Notes: generated by a model from the letters alone, not told the origin. A stretch of 64,000 nt of DNA from Ciceribacter lividus (GCF_003337715.1 NZ_QPIX01000004.1:248001-312000); one strand, 5' to 3'; positions 9,401 through 18,540 are shown, counted from the stretch's first letter. A program made the numbers and translations.

Positions 9401-10621
9401 ACTTTTCGCCGAGAGTGTGACGTCGTTCAGGCGTCCCTCCGTCGTGGCGAGGGATTGCAGCTGCGCCCTGAGGTTCAGCGCGGCCGCCGATGCCGGTCCG
9501 TTGATGGAGAATTCCGCGCTCTCGATTTCCGTCTCGACGGTGCGCTTGTCATCCGCCCAGCGAAGGGTGACCGGTCCGGAGATGCCGGAAAGGCTTGCCC
9601 GCAGGTCGTTCTGGCCCGCGGGATCGAAGGTTCCCGAGGCGGTGAGCTTGAGGCTCGCGGATATTACCGCGCCGCTTTCGATTTCGACGGCGCCGGACGG
9701 TGCGATTGCCGCCGCGACGTCGATCAGAGTCCGACCTGAGAAGAGGCTGCGCAGGGAGGGAGGCAAAACCCGATCGAATTGGCCGTCGCCCTTGAGCGTC
9801 ACGTGCCGGCGGTTCTCCGCCACTATGCGGTGCGTCGCAGTGACCGAGATCGTCGGTTGACCGTCGACGTCGGCTGAGACCGTGCCGCGCCAGTCGGATA
9901 GCGGACCGTCGCCATCTATAGCGATCTTGAGGGCAGGTTCACCGGGAAGGCGCAGCAAGCCGGCCATGAGTCCGCCGGCCGGCTCCGCGACAGTCGCCTT
10001 GAGGCGCAGGCGATCGTCTGCCGGAGCGTAAAGCAGGTCGGCACCAAGTTCCGAACCGGCAACATTCCTGCGTCGGGCCTCGATCTTAGCCGCGATCTGA
10101 TCAGCATCGGCGAGCCCGGAACCTGCAAGGGAAAAGGTCACGGGCTTCCCCACCAGTTCGCTCCCGAGAGAGACGTCACCCACCGCAACCGAGGCAATGT
10201 CGATCGCCAGCGGCGGCCGGAAGGGCGCGCCTGACGGTGTCGGAGGTTGCGTCACAATTGGTTGTCTGTCGATCTCGATCGCCGTTGCGGCGATGCGATC
10301 GGCGCGGAAACGTCCGGCAAGCAGCGCCGACGGAGTCCAGTCGACGGCGAGATCCCGGACAGTGGCGTAAGTTCCCTTCGTGTCGGCAATCGTGACCGTT
10401 CCGACGCGGAGCCGTCCGGACAGCAACGGCCCCGGATCGGAAATCGTAATCCGGCGATCCGGCGTGGAGGCGAGCTCCGCGATCCAGCCCGACAACAGTC
10501 TCCCGCCGAAAGAGGTGAACCCACCGAGTACAATTGCAACGACCAGCAGCGCCAACGTCGTTCCCACGACGTAGGCCGCAAGGCGAAGGATCCATTTCGT
10601 CAGGCGGGTCAGGAGTTGCAT
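6458..10621 (-). CDS. tamB: TamB, translocation and assembly module inner-membrane subunit
   Basis: This 1387-residue protein has an N-terminal signal anchor (about residues 12-36), a long periplasmic stretch of repeating beta-rich segments rich in G, S and T, and a C-terminal TamB (DUF490) domain over roughly the last 330 residues. It ends in a tyrosine-containing beta strand. TamB spans the periplasm and works with TamA in outer-membrane protein insertion and, as an AsmA-like bridge protein, probably in phospholipid transport. It follows tamA on the same strand after 42 nt, the standard operon order. Confidence 0.92.
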   Translation of the reverse strand: MQLLTRLTKWILRLAAYVVGTTLALLVVAIVLGGFTSFGGRLLSGWIAELASTPDRRITISDPGPLLSGRLRVGTVTIADTKGTYATVRDLAVDWTPSALLAGRFRADRIAATAIEIDRQPIVTQPPTPSGAPFRPPLAIDIASVAVGDVSLGSELVGKPVTFSLAGSGLADADQIAAKIEARRRNVAGSELGADLLYAPADDRLRLKATVAEPAGGLMAGLLRLPGEPALKIAIDGDGPLSDWRGTVSADVDGQPTISVTATHRIVAENRRHVTLKGDGQFDRVLPPSLRSLFSGRTLIDVAAAIAPSGAVEIESGAVISASLKLTASGTFDPAGQNDLRASLSGISGPVTLRWADDKRTVETEIESAEFSINGPASAAALNLRAQLQSLATTEGRLNDVTLSAKSTAFDLAERKGQLDTAISVKAGTFSSPSLNHAVRPPLTIHAPLAFSSGSIGFDGSTIESASVGGKIDGSYSLESGTLSSHLALFLLPDVLPASVASKFSGTIGLAGDLQFAPPGAVSLDNLKVTSNVLEMSGNGALTSDNQITADLQGKIADIGHFIANTEGATDFTVSASGPLDSPKARVALNAAEAKAAGRTLEALTVELEGTASLTTPTGQLRMSGQLDGQTISGSADLVPANGGTNIPALSVVVGPNRASGSMSFSPQFTPSGELTFDFPDIGLLAALAGQQAAGDLKGNVTIGDDKGRTSLKVAASGSTLSRDGVVVTRPDMNVAIADIPTLAAVGSVRAQSLKVGGQVIETPLLSFTREGSETGIKLEARYDNAPVLFEGDVVETTDGLTVGLKELSAAPRGIPLQLSAPASVAIEDGTATLRAVAISAGSGTVTLDGRAGSTLDLNAALNNIPAALANSLSPTLGAAGSISGTVTVTGRAASPVVGYTLDWRNAAVAQTRSAALGDLNVNARGRFEGSRLTIDTRTTGAGGAVLTGGGSLVVSGRQDVDLRFAGDLPFATLSGLLSQQGLVLEGTANVQLTVSGNLRGPVVGGRLTTSGARLIDVRRNLTVEALAATVTLAENRATISDLTGRLVSGGAVSGSGTIDIRSPGLPADVEIKLVKAVYVDGMLFHSTVDGTLGLRGPLLSGPVLSGSLALSDTAITVPERLPASLAEIDVKHRNAPPAVRAQTAALRPTEARGSSSGIRLDLAISSPSRVFVRGRGIDAELGGSLTLKGTATDPDVSGAFTLLRGRLTILTKRLDFTRGTITFGGGLIPILDMEATTTSGSTTITVTLSGLANNPQVAFSSSPALPQDEILAQLIFGQSMTRLSALQIAQLADAVGQLAGGQTSLFSSLRGAIGIDNLDITTDERGQAQFRAGKYLNERTYIELDQGADGTGRATINLDVGRGVKLKGEAGGDGSGGAGIFYEKEY

Positions 10622-10663
10622 CGCGGCTTTTCGTCTTCCCTTTCGATGTGGCGGTAGGCGGCG

Positions 10664-12595
10664 TCAGAAGCTCTGTCCGATCCCGGCATAGATGCCGTAA
10701 CGGCTGCCGCCATCATAGCGATCGAGCGGCAGGGCGACGTCGAGCCGGATCGGCCCGAAGGCTGTATTGTATCGTAGTCCGATGCCGGCCCCGAGGCGGA
10801 CATCGGAGAAATCGGGATAGAGCTCAGTGGATACGGTACCGAAATCGAGGAACGGCACGACGCCGATCGTATCGGTGACGTTGAGGCGTGCCTCGACAGA
10901 GCCGGTGACGTAGGACCGCCCGCCGGTCGCATCGCCGCTGCCGTTATAGGGCGATATCTCCTGGTAGGCGTAGCCGCGAACCGAGCCGCCGCCTCCGGCA
11001 TAGAAGCGGCGCGTTGCCGGCATGCTGGCGAGGCCGTCGCCGCCGATCAGTGTTCCGGCCGCGAGCTTGCCGGCAAGGACGAGACGATCGTCTTCACCGA
11101 AGCCGCGGTAGCCGGAAATCGAGCCCTCAAAAGACGAGAAGATCGTCCCTTCGAGAATCTCGTAGCTCGGTGCTGCGGAGAGCGTGGCGCGATATCCCTC
11201 TGTCGGATTGAGGGTGTTGTCGCGGGTATCGCGGACGTAGTCGACCGGCACTGCAAACGTGACATAGCGATTGTTGCCGAACGCGTCGTCGATGTCGTCG
11301 AAGCTCAGCGTCGCCGCGGCGGACAGAGTGTCCTTGTCGCTGAGTTCGTAGGAGTAGCCCAGGCGCGCAACCACCGATCTGGCGTCATAGGATTCCGTCG
11401 TGATTGTCGAACCCTTGATGCTGGCGTCGAGTGTGCCGGAAGGTACGAAGGCGCCGGGCTTCACGAACGAGATGCCGGCGGTGTAATCGAGGTTCTCGAT
11501 CCCGTTCCAATTGCCGAGACCACCGACAGACCCCTCGATCCTCAGAGATTCTGCCTGCCCGAACAGATTGCGGTGGCCCCAGTATCCCTGCAGTCCGGCA
11601 CCGTCGATCGTGGAAATCGATGCGCCGAAGCCGAAATAGCGGTGCTTGCCTTCGGAGACGGTGATGCCGAGTGGCAGCGAGCCATCCGGAGCAAGTGTTT
11701 CCGATTCCTTGATCGTCACGCTCGAAAAGACGCCAAGCTTGCGCAGCCGCTCCGACGCCTTTCGGATGTCCTCAGGAGTATAGGGCTTTCCCTGGTTGAG
11801 CCGCGAATACCGTCGGATGAAGTCTGGATCGACGGCCTTTTCGCCCGAGATGGTGACTGGTCCGATCGGTGCGATGGGGCCGCTTTCGGCGCCGAGCACC
11901 ACATCGACCGTCTGCGACTTGTGATCTGCGACGACCTGCTGCTCCGTAAGGCGCGCAAGCGGACGCCCCTCCGTCTTGAGGTCGTCGACGATCTGCCGGG
12001 CGGCCTTGATGATCACGAGCGATCCGGCATCGCCACCGGGACGCAGCTCGTAGCGGCCGAGGTCGAGACGTGCCGCATCTCCTTGGAGGCGGATGTCGCC
12101 GAGTGTGAAAACCGGGCCGGGGTCGACGCGAAGGGTGACAGGCACCGGACCTGACCGGTCGAATTTCGGGTTCGGTGGCAGATCGTCGATGTTGCGGCCG
12201 CCGATCGTGATGGTGACGACCCCTCCGTAACGGGCGCGTTCGTACAGTGTGGCTATCAGTCTGTCGCGATCGTCGCGTGCCTTGATGACAAGTCCGAGGT
12301 CGCCGGAGACCGGGTTGTCCACCTGATTGACGAGAAGCGAACTGCGTTCGATGGCGCGGGCGAGCTCCCGGTCCGAGCCGTCGGTGTCCAGATTGACGCT
12401 GTAGCGCAGTGGATCAACGATATCGGCATCAGCCTTGTCGTCCCCGAACAGCGTGATTCCGAAAATCTTGAAGGCGTAGGCGTCACTAGCCGAGCCGAGG
12501 CAAAACAAAACCGTTGCTGCGACCGTCAAGGCGCTCCCGGCCTCCCGAAACGCAGAACTCAAGTTCGGCAATGTCGATCCGATCGGTGTACGCAA
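10664..12595 (-). CDS. tamA: TamA, BamA-family outer-membrane protein
   Basis: TamA is an outer-membrane barrel that works with TamB. The 643-residue precursor has a signal peptide ending near A-Y-A (about residue 41), three POTRA-type periplasmic domains (about 45-310), and an Omp85 barrel with the conserved G-G-G-S-V-R-G-Y motif in the loop-6 region (around residue 535). It ends in a terminal phenylalanine, the outer-membrane sorting signal. The upstream region faces a separate lipoprotein gene with its own terminator, so tamA is probably the first gene of the tamAB operon. Confidence 0.92.
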   Translation of the reverse strand: MRTPIGSTLPNLSSAFREAGSALTVAATVLFCLGSASDAYAFKIFGITLFGDDKADADIVDPLRYSVNLDTDGSDRELARAIERSSLLVNQVDNPVSGDLGLVIKARDDRDRLIATLYERARYGGVVTITIGGRNIDDLPPNPKFDRSGPVPVTLRVDPGPVFTLGDIRLQGDAARLDLGRYELRPGGDAGSLVIIKAARQIVDDLKTEGRPLARLTEQQVVADHKSQTVDVVLGAESGPIAPIGPVTISGEKAVDPDFIRRYSRLNQGKPYTPEDIRKASERLRKLGVFSSVTIKESETLAPDGSLPLGITVSEGKHRYFGFGASISTIDGAGLQGYWGHRNLFGQAESLRIEGSVGGLGNWNGIENLDYTAGISFVKPGAFVPSGTLDASIKGSTITTESYDARSVVARLGYSYELSDKDTLSAAATLSFDDIDDAFGNNRYVTFAVPVDYVRDTRDNTLNPTEGYRATLSAAPSYEILEGTIFSSFEGSISGYRGFGEDDRLVLAGKLAAGTLIGGDGLASMPATRRFYAGGGGSVRGYAYQEISPYNGSGDATGGRSYVTGSVEARLNVTDTIGVVPFLDFGTVSTELYPDFSDVRLGAGIGLRYNTAFGPIRLDVALPLDRYDGGSRYGIYAGIGQSF

Positions 12596-12700
12596 CGTTG
12601 GTATGTCGGGTCATCCTATCCGAGAGACGTTTCCGCTTCGCTAAACAGCAACTTCAGATTCAGACTGCGGAAGGGATATCGCTTCAGGACACCCTAGAAA

Positions 12701-12732
12701 AGAAAAAAGTCCCGGCTTGTTTGCCGGGACTT
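12701..12732 (-). terminator. Rho-independent terminator after the glycine-zipper lipoprotein
   Basis: On the minus strand a 10-bp stem (AAGTCCCGGC / GCCGGGACTT) with a 6-base loop is followed by TTTTTTCTTTTCT. It ends the lipoprotein transcript about 20 nt after its stop codon and shields tamA. Confidence 0.88.
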
Positions 12733-12752
12733 CACCGCCTCGGCGGAAGCGA

Positions 12753-13013
12753 TCAGTAGCCGCGCGGGCAGTAATCGACGTAACGACGGCCGTAGCGGTC
12801 GCGGTAGTAGCACTTGCCGGGTTCAGTGGCCGCGCCAATGACCGCACCTGATACGCCGCCGATGGCCGCACCGACGGCTGCGCCGCGGACGTCACCCGTA
12901 ATCGCGCCGCCGATGATTGCGCCCGAGGCGGCGCCGATGGTGGCGCCCTTCTCGGTCTGTGTGCAACCAGCGACCGAAAGGCCGATCAGTACAAGCACAA
13001 GAGCCTTTTTCAT
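12753..13013 (-). CDS. Small glycine-zipper lipoprotein
   Basis: An 86-residue precursor with a type II signal peptide: K-K at 2-3, a hydrophobic core, and lipobox V-A-G-C with Cys17 as the lipidated residue. The mature part is a glycine zipper, with repeats such as G-A-A-S-G-A-I-I-G-G-A-I and G-A-A-I-G-G-V-S-G-A-V-I-G, typical of YMGG/17-kDa surface-antigen-like proteins. The C-terminal tail is aromatic and basic and contains two further cysteines (C-Y-Y-R-D-R-Y, Y-C-P-R-G-Y). It is a single-gene transcript with its own terminator. The role is unknown; glycine-zipper lipoproteins generally sit in the outer membrane. Confidence 0.85.
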   Translation of the reverse strand: MKKALVLVLIGLSVAGCTQTEKGATIGAASGAIIGGAITGDVRGAAVGAAIGGVSGAVIGAATEPGKCYYRDRYGRRYVDYCPRGY

Positions 13014-13324
13014 GACTTTTCTCCAATGGTTTTACGCATTCCGGATGACCGGTCACTGCATCACTCGCGTATCCGCCGGCAGATATCAATCCGTCCTTGC
13101 GATCGCGGCACAAAGAATAGCCTTCAAAATGGGAAAGTCCATTGAATTCAAATCTCCGTGATCACGTACCGTTGTCGCAGTGTTCGCAGGGACACAGTAA
13201 AGCTGTTCGGTTGCTGCGTTGCGGCAAATAAAAATGCCGTTCCCCCTCGAAGTACCAGTTGATCCGCTCTGGAAAAAGACAAATGATGACTCGGGTGTCC
13301 TGGAGAGACACGAGGAGGAACAAT
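13014..13324. other. Intergenic region between the lipoprotein and the molybdenum hydroxylase operon
   Basis: This 311-bp stretch separates divergent genes and must hold both promoters. The last 15 bases before the coxS-like start contain a strong AGGAGG-type ribosome site. A short GGCA...TGCC hairpin lies near 13222. I found no convincing coding frame, operator or RNA gene in the rest. Confidence 0.5.
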
Positions 13325-13813
13325 ATGGCTAAAGTAACGCTGTCGGTGAACGGCCGCACAGTCAGCGGCGATTGTGACGATCGCACGCTTCTCGTCCAAT
13401 TCATCAGGGAAAAGCTGGGGCTGACGGGCACCCACGTCGGATGCGACACCACGCAATGTGGCGCGTGCGTGGTGCATATGGACGGCAAGTCCATCAAGAG
13501 CTGCTCCATCCTTGCTGTCCAGGCGTCTGGTTCGGAGATCACGACAATCGAGGGGCTCTCCGCCAACGGCGAACTGCATCCGGTGCAGGCGGCGTTCAAG
13601 GAGCATCACGGTCTGCAATGCGGCTTCTGTACGCCGGGCATGGTGATGACTGCCGTCGACATGATCAGTCGCCATGGCGGCGCGCTCGACGAGGCGACTG
13701 TTCGCCATGAACTCGAAGGCAACATCTGTCGCTGCACCGGGTACCACAATATCGTCAAAGCCGTCCTTGCCGCCAATGCCGAGATGCATGCCGGCCGCCA
13801 GGCTGCCGAGTAG
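13325..13813 (+). CDS. coxS: Small (2Fe-2S) subunit of a CO-dehydrogenase-type molybdenum hydroxylase
   Basis: This 162-residue protein carries the electron-transfer subunit's two [2Fe-2S] clusters. The N-terminal plant-type ferredoxin motif C-D-T-T-Q-C-G-A-C ... C lies at about residues 40-61 and the C-terminal helical cluster C-G-F-C ... C-R-C near 100-138. I chose ATG 13325 because CGAGGAGGAAC lies just upstream and homologues begin M-A-K-V. A longer frame starting at 13259 lacks this support. It is the first gene of a small-large-medium operon. The symbol is by family analogy; CO oxidation is not established. Confidence 0.88.
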   Translation: MAKVTLSVNGRTVSGDCDDRTLLVQFIREKLGLTGTHVGCDTTQCGACVVHMDGKSIKSCSILAVQASGSEITTIEGLSANGELHPVQAAFKEHHGLQCGFCTPGMVMTAVDMISRHGGALDEATVRHELEGNICRCTGYHNIVKAVLAANAEMHAGRQAAE

Positions 13814-13892
13814 AAACGTCGACTTGCCGGCCGCTTGCCGCTGATCGTCGTCTGCAGCTGTCGGGCCGCCGAAATGCCATCGGGAGGATATC

Positions 13893-16241
13893 ATGGGTGT
13901 TGAAGGAATTGGCGCGCGCGTCGCGCGCAAGGAAGACAAGCGATTTCTGACGGGCAAGGGCCGCTACACGGACGACATGGTCGTCCCGGGCATGAAGTAT
14001 GCCTATTTCGTGCGCTCGCCCTATGCGCATGCCCGCGTCACGGGCATGGACACGAGCGCCGCCAAGGCAATGCCGGGGGTGATCGACGTCCTCGACGGCA
14101 AGCAGTTGCTGGCCGACGGGATCGGCAACCTGATCTGTGGCTGGATGATCCATTCCAAGGACGGCTCGCCCATGAAGATGGGTGCGTGGCGTCCGCTCGC
14201 CCATGACACGGTGCGTTATGTCGGCGATGCGGTTGCGGTGGTTATTGCAGATTCGGTTGCCGAGGCGCGTGACGCCGCCGAAGCCGTGGTCGTCGACTAC
14301 GAGGAACTGCCGATCGTCACGGACGCCGTCAGTGCACTCCGCGAAGGGGCACCGCAAATTCATCCGGAAGCGTCCGGCAACCTGATCTTCGACTGGGAGA
14401 TCGGCGACAGCTCGGCGGCCGACAAGGCGATTGCGGAGGCCGCTCACGTCACGGAAATCGAGATCCGCAACAACCGCCTTTCTCCCAACGCAATGGAGCC
14501 GCGCGCGGCACTCGGAATCTATGATGCGGCCGAGGATCACTACACCTGCTACACGACCAGCCAGAACCCGCACGTGGCCCGCCTCGTCATGAGCGCGTTC
14601 TATAACGTGGCGCCGGAGAACAAGCTGAGGGTCATTGCGCCCGATGTCGGTGGTGGCTTCGGATCGAAGATCTATATTTACCCCGAGGAAATCGTCTGTC
14701 TCTGGGCCTCCAAGAAGACCGGAGTTCCGGTCAAGTGGACGGCCGACCGTTCGGAAGCCTTCATGACGGACGCCCACGGCCGCGACCATGTGTCGAAGGT
14801 CAAGATGGCCTTCGACAAGGACAACCACATCACCGGCCTGAAGGTGGACACGATTGCCAATCTCGGCGCCTATATGTCGCTCTTCTCGTCCTCGGTGCCG
14901 ACCTATCTCTACGCGACCCTGCTTTCCGGTCAGTACGCAATTCCTGCCATCCACTGCAATGTCCGGACCGTCTACACCAACACGGTGCCGGTTGATGCCT
15001 ACCGCGGAGCCGGACGTCCTGAAGCGACCTACCTGCTCGAGCGGACAGTGGAGACCGCAGCGAGGGAACTCGGTCTCTCTCCCGCGGAACTCCGCCGGAA
15101 GAACTTCATCCGCAGCTTCCCCTACCAGACGCCGGTCATCATGACCTACGACGCTGGTGACTATGAAGCGTCGCTGGAGGCGGCAATGGCTGCCGCAGAC
15201 TGGAGTGGTTTCCCTGCGCGCCGCGCGGAGGCCGAGCACCGGGGCATGAAGCGCGGAATCGGTATGAGCTGCTATATCGAGGCGTGCGGTATCGCCCCGT
15301 CACAGGCCGTCGGTTCGCTCGGTGCCGGCGTCGGTCTCTGGGAATCGGCGGAAGTCAGGGTGAACGCGGTCGGCACGATCGAGGTGCTGACGGGGTCGCA
15401 CAGCCACGGCCAGGGTCATGAAACCACCTTCGCCCAGCTCGTTGCGGATCGTCTCGGGGTTTCGATCGACAGCATATCGATCGTTCACGGCGATACCGAC
15501 AAGGTGCAGATGGGTATGGGCACATACGGGTCCCGGTCGGGGGCGGTCGGCATGTCGGCCATCGTCAAGGCGCTCGACAAGGTCGAGGCGAAGGCCAAGA
15601 AGATCGCCGCTCACCTTATGGAGGCGGATGAGAGCGACATCGTCGTCGAGAACGGCGAACTGAAAGTCGCTGGTACCGACAAGTCGCTACCCTGGTTCCA
15701 GGTGGCGCTTGCCGCCTACACCGCGCACAATCTGCCTGCCGGCATGGAACCGGGCCTGAAGGAAAGCGCCTTCTATGACCCGTCGAACTTCACCTTCCCG
15801 GCCGGCTGCTACATCTGTGAGGTGGAGGTCGATCCAGAGACCGGCAAGACGACCATCATCCAGTTCGTCGCAGCCGACGATTTCGGCAACATCATCAATC
15901 CCATGATCGTCGAAGGCCAGGTGCACGGCGGCATCGCGCAGGGCATCGGTCAGGCGCTGCTCGAAAACGTCGAATACGATCCCGCAACGGGCCAGTTGCT
16001 GACCGCAAGCTTCATGGACTACGCCATGCCGCGAGCGGACGACCTGCCATCCTTCAACGTCTCGCATCAGTGCACGCCCTGTCCGGGCAACCCGCTCGGC
16101 ATCAAGGGATGCGGGGAGGCCGGGGCTATCGGTTCGCCGCCGGCGCTCATCAACGCCATCACCGATGCGATCGGCAACAATCGCCTGAACATGCCGGCCA
16201 CGCCGCAGGCTGTCTGGCGCGCCATGCAGGCTCAGATCTAA
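13893..16241 (+). CDS. coxL: Large (molybdopterin) subunit, form II CO-dehydrogenase-like
   Basis: This 782-residue catalytic subunit of a xanthine-oxidase-family hydroxylase binds the Mo-molybdopterin cytosine dinucleotide cofactor. The active-site loop reads A-Y-R-G-A-G-R at about residues 369-375, the form II signature. True high-affinity CO dehydrogenases (form I) have A-Y-X-C-S-F-R with a catalytic cysteine, which is absent here. Other family motifs are G-G-G-F-G-S-K (near 250) and the C-terminal G-C-G-E-A-G. The actual substrate may therefore be an aldehyde, an N-heterocycle or another compound. GGGAGGATATC supports the start. Confidence 0.87.
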   Translation: MGVEGIGARVARKEDKRFLTGKGRYTDDMVVPGMKYAYFVRSPYAHARVTGMDTSAAKAMPGVIDVLDGKQLLADGIGNLICGWMIHSKDGSPMKMGAWRPLAHDTVRYVGDAVAVVIADSVAEARDAAEAVVVDYEELPIVTDAVSALREGAPQIHPEASGNLIFDWEIGDSSAADKAIAEAAHVTEIEIRNNRLSPNAMEPRAALGIYDAAEDHYTCYTTSQNPHVARLVMSAFYNVAPENKLRVIAPDVGGGFGSKIYIYPEEIVCLWASKKTGVPVKWTADRSEAFMTDAHGRDHVSKVKMAFDKDNHITGLKVDTIANLGAYMSLFSSSVPTYLYATLLSGQYAIPAIHCNVRTVYTNTVPVDAYRGAGRPEATYLLERTVETAARELGLSPAELRRKNFIRSFPYQTPVIMTYDAGDYEASLEAAMAAADWSGFPARRAEAEHRGMKRGIGMSCYIEACGIAPSQAVGSLGAGVGLWESAEVRVNAVGTIEVLTGSHSHGQGHETTFAQLVADRLGVSIDSISIVHGDTDKVQMGMGTYGSRSGAVGMSAIVKALDKVEAKAKKIAAHLMEADESDIVVENGELKVAGTDKSLPWFQVALAAYTAHNLPAGMEPGLKESAFYDPSNFTFPAGCYICEVEVDPETGKTTIIQFVAADDFGNIINPMIVEGQVHGGIAQGIGQALLENVEYDPATGQLLTASFMDYAMPRADDLPSFNVSHQCTPCPGNPLGIKGCGEAGAIGSPPALINAITDAIGNNRLNMPATPQAVWRAMQAQI

Positions 16242-16256
16242 AGGGGGACGGAGACC

Positions 16257-17051
16257 ATGTACGCAACGAATTACCATCGCGCCTCCTCGGTCGAGGAGGC
16301 GGGCAGGCTTATTGCCGCAACAGAGGACGGCAAGTATGTGGCAGGTGGCCAGACATTGGTCGCCACCATGAAACAGAGGCTCGCGCAGCCGAGCGACCTG
16401 ATCGACCTTCGCCACGTTCCCTCGCTCAAGGGCATCCGTGTCGACGGACGCGATATGACGATCGGAGCCGGCGTCACGCACGCGGAGGTCGCCTCGTCCG
16501 ACCTCCTGCGATCAGTCTGTCCGGCGATCTGCAACCTGGCCGGAATGATCGGCGATCCGCATGTGCGGCACCTCGGCACCATTGGCGGTTCGATCGCCAA
16601 CAACGATCCGGCGGCGGACTATCCGGCCGCCATGCTGGGGCTCGGTGCGACCATCGTGACGGACCGTCGCGAAATCGCCGCAGATGACTTCTTCCGAGGG
16701 CTGTTCGAAACCGCCCTCGAGAACGGTGAGGTCATCACCGCGCTGCGTTTCCGGGCAGCGGAAAAAGCCGCTTACGTGAAGTTCTCCAACCCGGCGTCCC
16801 GCTTCGCGATGACGGGCGTCTTCGTCTCCAAGGGGGACGGTGGCGTTCGGGTCGCTGTGACGGGGGCCGGCTCGAACGGCGTCTTTCGTCACGAGGGAAT
16901 GGAAGCGGCCTTGTCGGCCAACTGGGCTCCGGAAGCGGTCTCCAACGTGGCGGTCGACACGGACGACCTCATGTCGGACATGCACTGTAGTGCCGAGTAC
17001 CGGGCAAACCTTATTCGTGTCATGGCCAAGCGCGCAGTCACCGCGTGTTGA
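16257..17051 (+). CDS. coxM: FAD-binding medium subunit of the molybdenum hydroxylase
   Basis: This 264-residue flavoprotein subunit passes electrons from the iron-sulfur subunit to the acceptor. Both FAD motifs are visible: A-G-G-Q-T-L at about residues 29-34 and T-I-G-G-S-I-A-N-N-D-P-A-A-D near 101-114. It starts 16 nt after the large-subunit gene, completing a small-large-medium set. No accessory genes of the coxDEFG or XdhC type follow; the next gene is hemA. Cofactor insertion factors must be encoded elsewhere. Confidence 0.87.
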   Translation: MYATNYHRASSVEEAGRLIAATEDGKYVAGGQTLVATMKQRLAQPSDLIDLRHVPSLKGIRVDGRDMTIGAGVTHAEVASSDLLRSVCPAICNLAGMIGDPHVRHLGTIGGSIANNDPAADYPAAMLGLGATIVTDRREIAADDFFRGLFETALENGEVITALRFRAAEKAAYVKFSNPASRFAMTGVFVSKGDGGVRVAVTGAGSNGVFRHEGMEAALSANWAPEAVSNVAVDTDDLMSDMHCSAEYRANLIRVMAKRAVTAC

Positions 17052-17104
17052 GACGGCGATAGATCGACGAAAGGGCGGCGGTGGCCGCCCTTTCCTTTTG
17101 TTGC

Positions 17105-17118
17105 TTGACGTAGATCAA
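17105..17118. promoter_or_regulatory. FNR/FixK-type box upstream of hemA
   Basis: TTGACGTAGATCAA fits the anaerobox TTGAT-N4-ATCAA with a single deviation. It lies 151 bp before the hemA start. In rhizobia hemA is known to be induced under low oxygen by FixK/FnrN proteins. The match is seen in the sequence; activity is inferred. Confidence 0.65.
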
Positions 17119-17269
17119 ATCTGAGGGCGCCACGATCGCGTAGCAGTGTGTTCTGAAGGGACGTAAGGGCCGGAGCCTTTTGTCGCAGTTTAGAACGAAT
17201 TTACAATGCCGGGGTTGACCGCACGCCCCGACGATCCCAAAAGGGATGAGGACATACTGGAGCTTGGCG

Positions 17270-18484
17270 ATGGACTTCGAAGCGTTTTTCAAGAGCGAAT
17301 TGGCGGGCCTGCATGAAGAAGGCCGGTACCGCATCTTTGCCGATCTTGAAAGACAGAGGGGCAATTTCCCGCGAGCCACCCGCTACACGGAGCAGGGTGA
17401 GCAGGAAGTCACCGTCTGGTGCTCCAACGACTATCTCGGCATGGGACAGAACCCGACGGTGATCGAAGCCATGAAAGAGGCCATCGATCACTGTGGCGCG
17501 GGTGCGGGAGGCACGCGGAATATTTCCGGCACCAACCACTACCACGTCCTCCTCGAGCACGAGCTTGCCGACCTGCACGGCAAGGAATCGGCGCTGATCT
17601 TCACGTCCGGCTATATCTCGAACTGGGCGACTCTCGGCACCCTCGGCCAAAAGATCCCTGGTCTCATCATTTTTTCCGACGCGCTCAACCACGCTTCGAT
17701 GATCGAAGGCATCCGTTATGCCAAATGCGAGCGTGTCATCTGGAAGCACAATGACGTGAAGGACCTCGAGGCGAAGCTCGCCGCGGCTGATCCGAACGCC
17801 CCCAAGCTCATTGCCTTCGAATCCGTGTATTCGATGGACGGCGACATCGCCCCCATCAAGGAGATCTGCGACATTGCCGACAAGTATGGCGCGATGACCT
17901 ATCTGGACGAGGTCCACGCTGTCGGCATGTATGGCGCGCGCGGCGGCGGCATCGCGGAGCGGGAAGGCCTTATGCACCGTCTGACGGTCATCGAAGGTAC
18001 GCTCGGCAAGGCTTTCGGTGTGATGGGTGGTTACATTGCGGCCTCTGCCGCACTTTGCGACTTCGTCCGCTCCTTCGCCTCTGGTTTCATTTTCACCACG
18101 GCGCTGCCACCGGCGCTCGCGGCCGGCGCGGTCGCATCGATCCGCCATCTGAAGACCAGCCAGATCGAGCGTTTCGCCCATCAGGAGCGTGTCCGGCGCC
18201 TGCGTTCCATGCTTGATGCCCGCGGTATCCCGCACATGGTCAACCCGAGCCATATCGTGCCGGTCATCGTGGGTGACGCGGCCAAGTGCAAATGGATCTC
18301 CGACCTCCTGCTCGACAACTTCGGCATCTATGTGCAGCCGATCAACTATCCCACGGTGCCCAAGAAGACCGAGCGCCTGCGCATCACCCCGACGCCGCTG
18401 CATTCCGACGATGATCTGGAAAAACTCGTCGGCGCCCTGCACCAGCTCTGGTCGCGTTGCGCTCTCGCCCGCGCCGTCGCCTGA
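17270..18484 (+). CDS. hemA: 5-aminolevulinate synthase
   Basis: This enzyme condenses glycine and succinyl-CoA to 5-aminolevulinate, the first step of the C4 (Shemin) haem pathway used by alphaproteobacteria. It is a 404-residue alpha-oxoamine synthase; G-G-T-R-N-I-S-G-T is near residue 84, D-E-V-H-A-V-G near 214, and the PLP lysine is in [11 protein letters not shown] near 247. I used ATG 17270, where homologues begin M-D-F-E-A, rather than an in-frame start at 17246. The leader carries an FNR-like box, and TTTAGAA at 17189-17195 resembles half of an iron-control element. A strong terminator follows. Confidence 0.95.
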   Translation: MDFEAFFKSELAGLHEEGRYRIFADLERQRGNFPRATRYTEQGEQEVTVWCSNDYLGMGQNPTVIEAMKEAIDHCGAGAGGTRNISGTNHYHVLLEHELADLHGKESALIFTSGYISNWATLGTLGQKIPGLIIFSDALNHASMIEGIRYAKCERVIWKHNDVKDLEAKLAAADPNAPKLIAFESVYSMDGDIAPIKEICDIADKYGAMTYLDEVHAVGMYGARGGGIAEREGLMHRLTVIEGTLGKAFGVMGGYIAASAALCDFVRSFASGFIFTTALPPALAAGAVASIRHLKTSQIERFAHQERVRRLRSMLDARGIPHMVNPSHIVPVIVGDAAKCKWISDLLLDNFGIYVQPINYPTVPKKTERLRITPTPLHSDDDLEKLVGALHQLWSRCALARAVA

Positions 18485-18509
18485 CCGACCAGTTGTCGTT
18501 TCCATTTCG

Positions 18510-18540
18510 ATGCGGATCATGTCACATGATCCGCATTTTT
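18510..18540 (+). terminator. Rho-independent terminator after hemA
   Basis: A perfect 12-bp stem (ATGCGGATCATG / CATGATCCGCAT) with a TCA loop is followed by a run of five T. It lies 25 nt after the hemA stop and 20 nt before the next start codon. Confidence 0.9.

Noticed and set aside
13755..15239. 494-codon minus-strand open frame opposite coxL
   Set aside because: It lies antisense to a strongly supported molybdenum hydroxylase gene, has R/H/G-rich composition and no recognisable domain; GC-rich coding DNA often leaves such antisense frames open.
17201..18520. 439-codon minus-strand open frame opposite hemA
   Set aside because: Antisense to hemA, no domain and biased composition.
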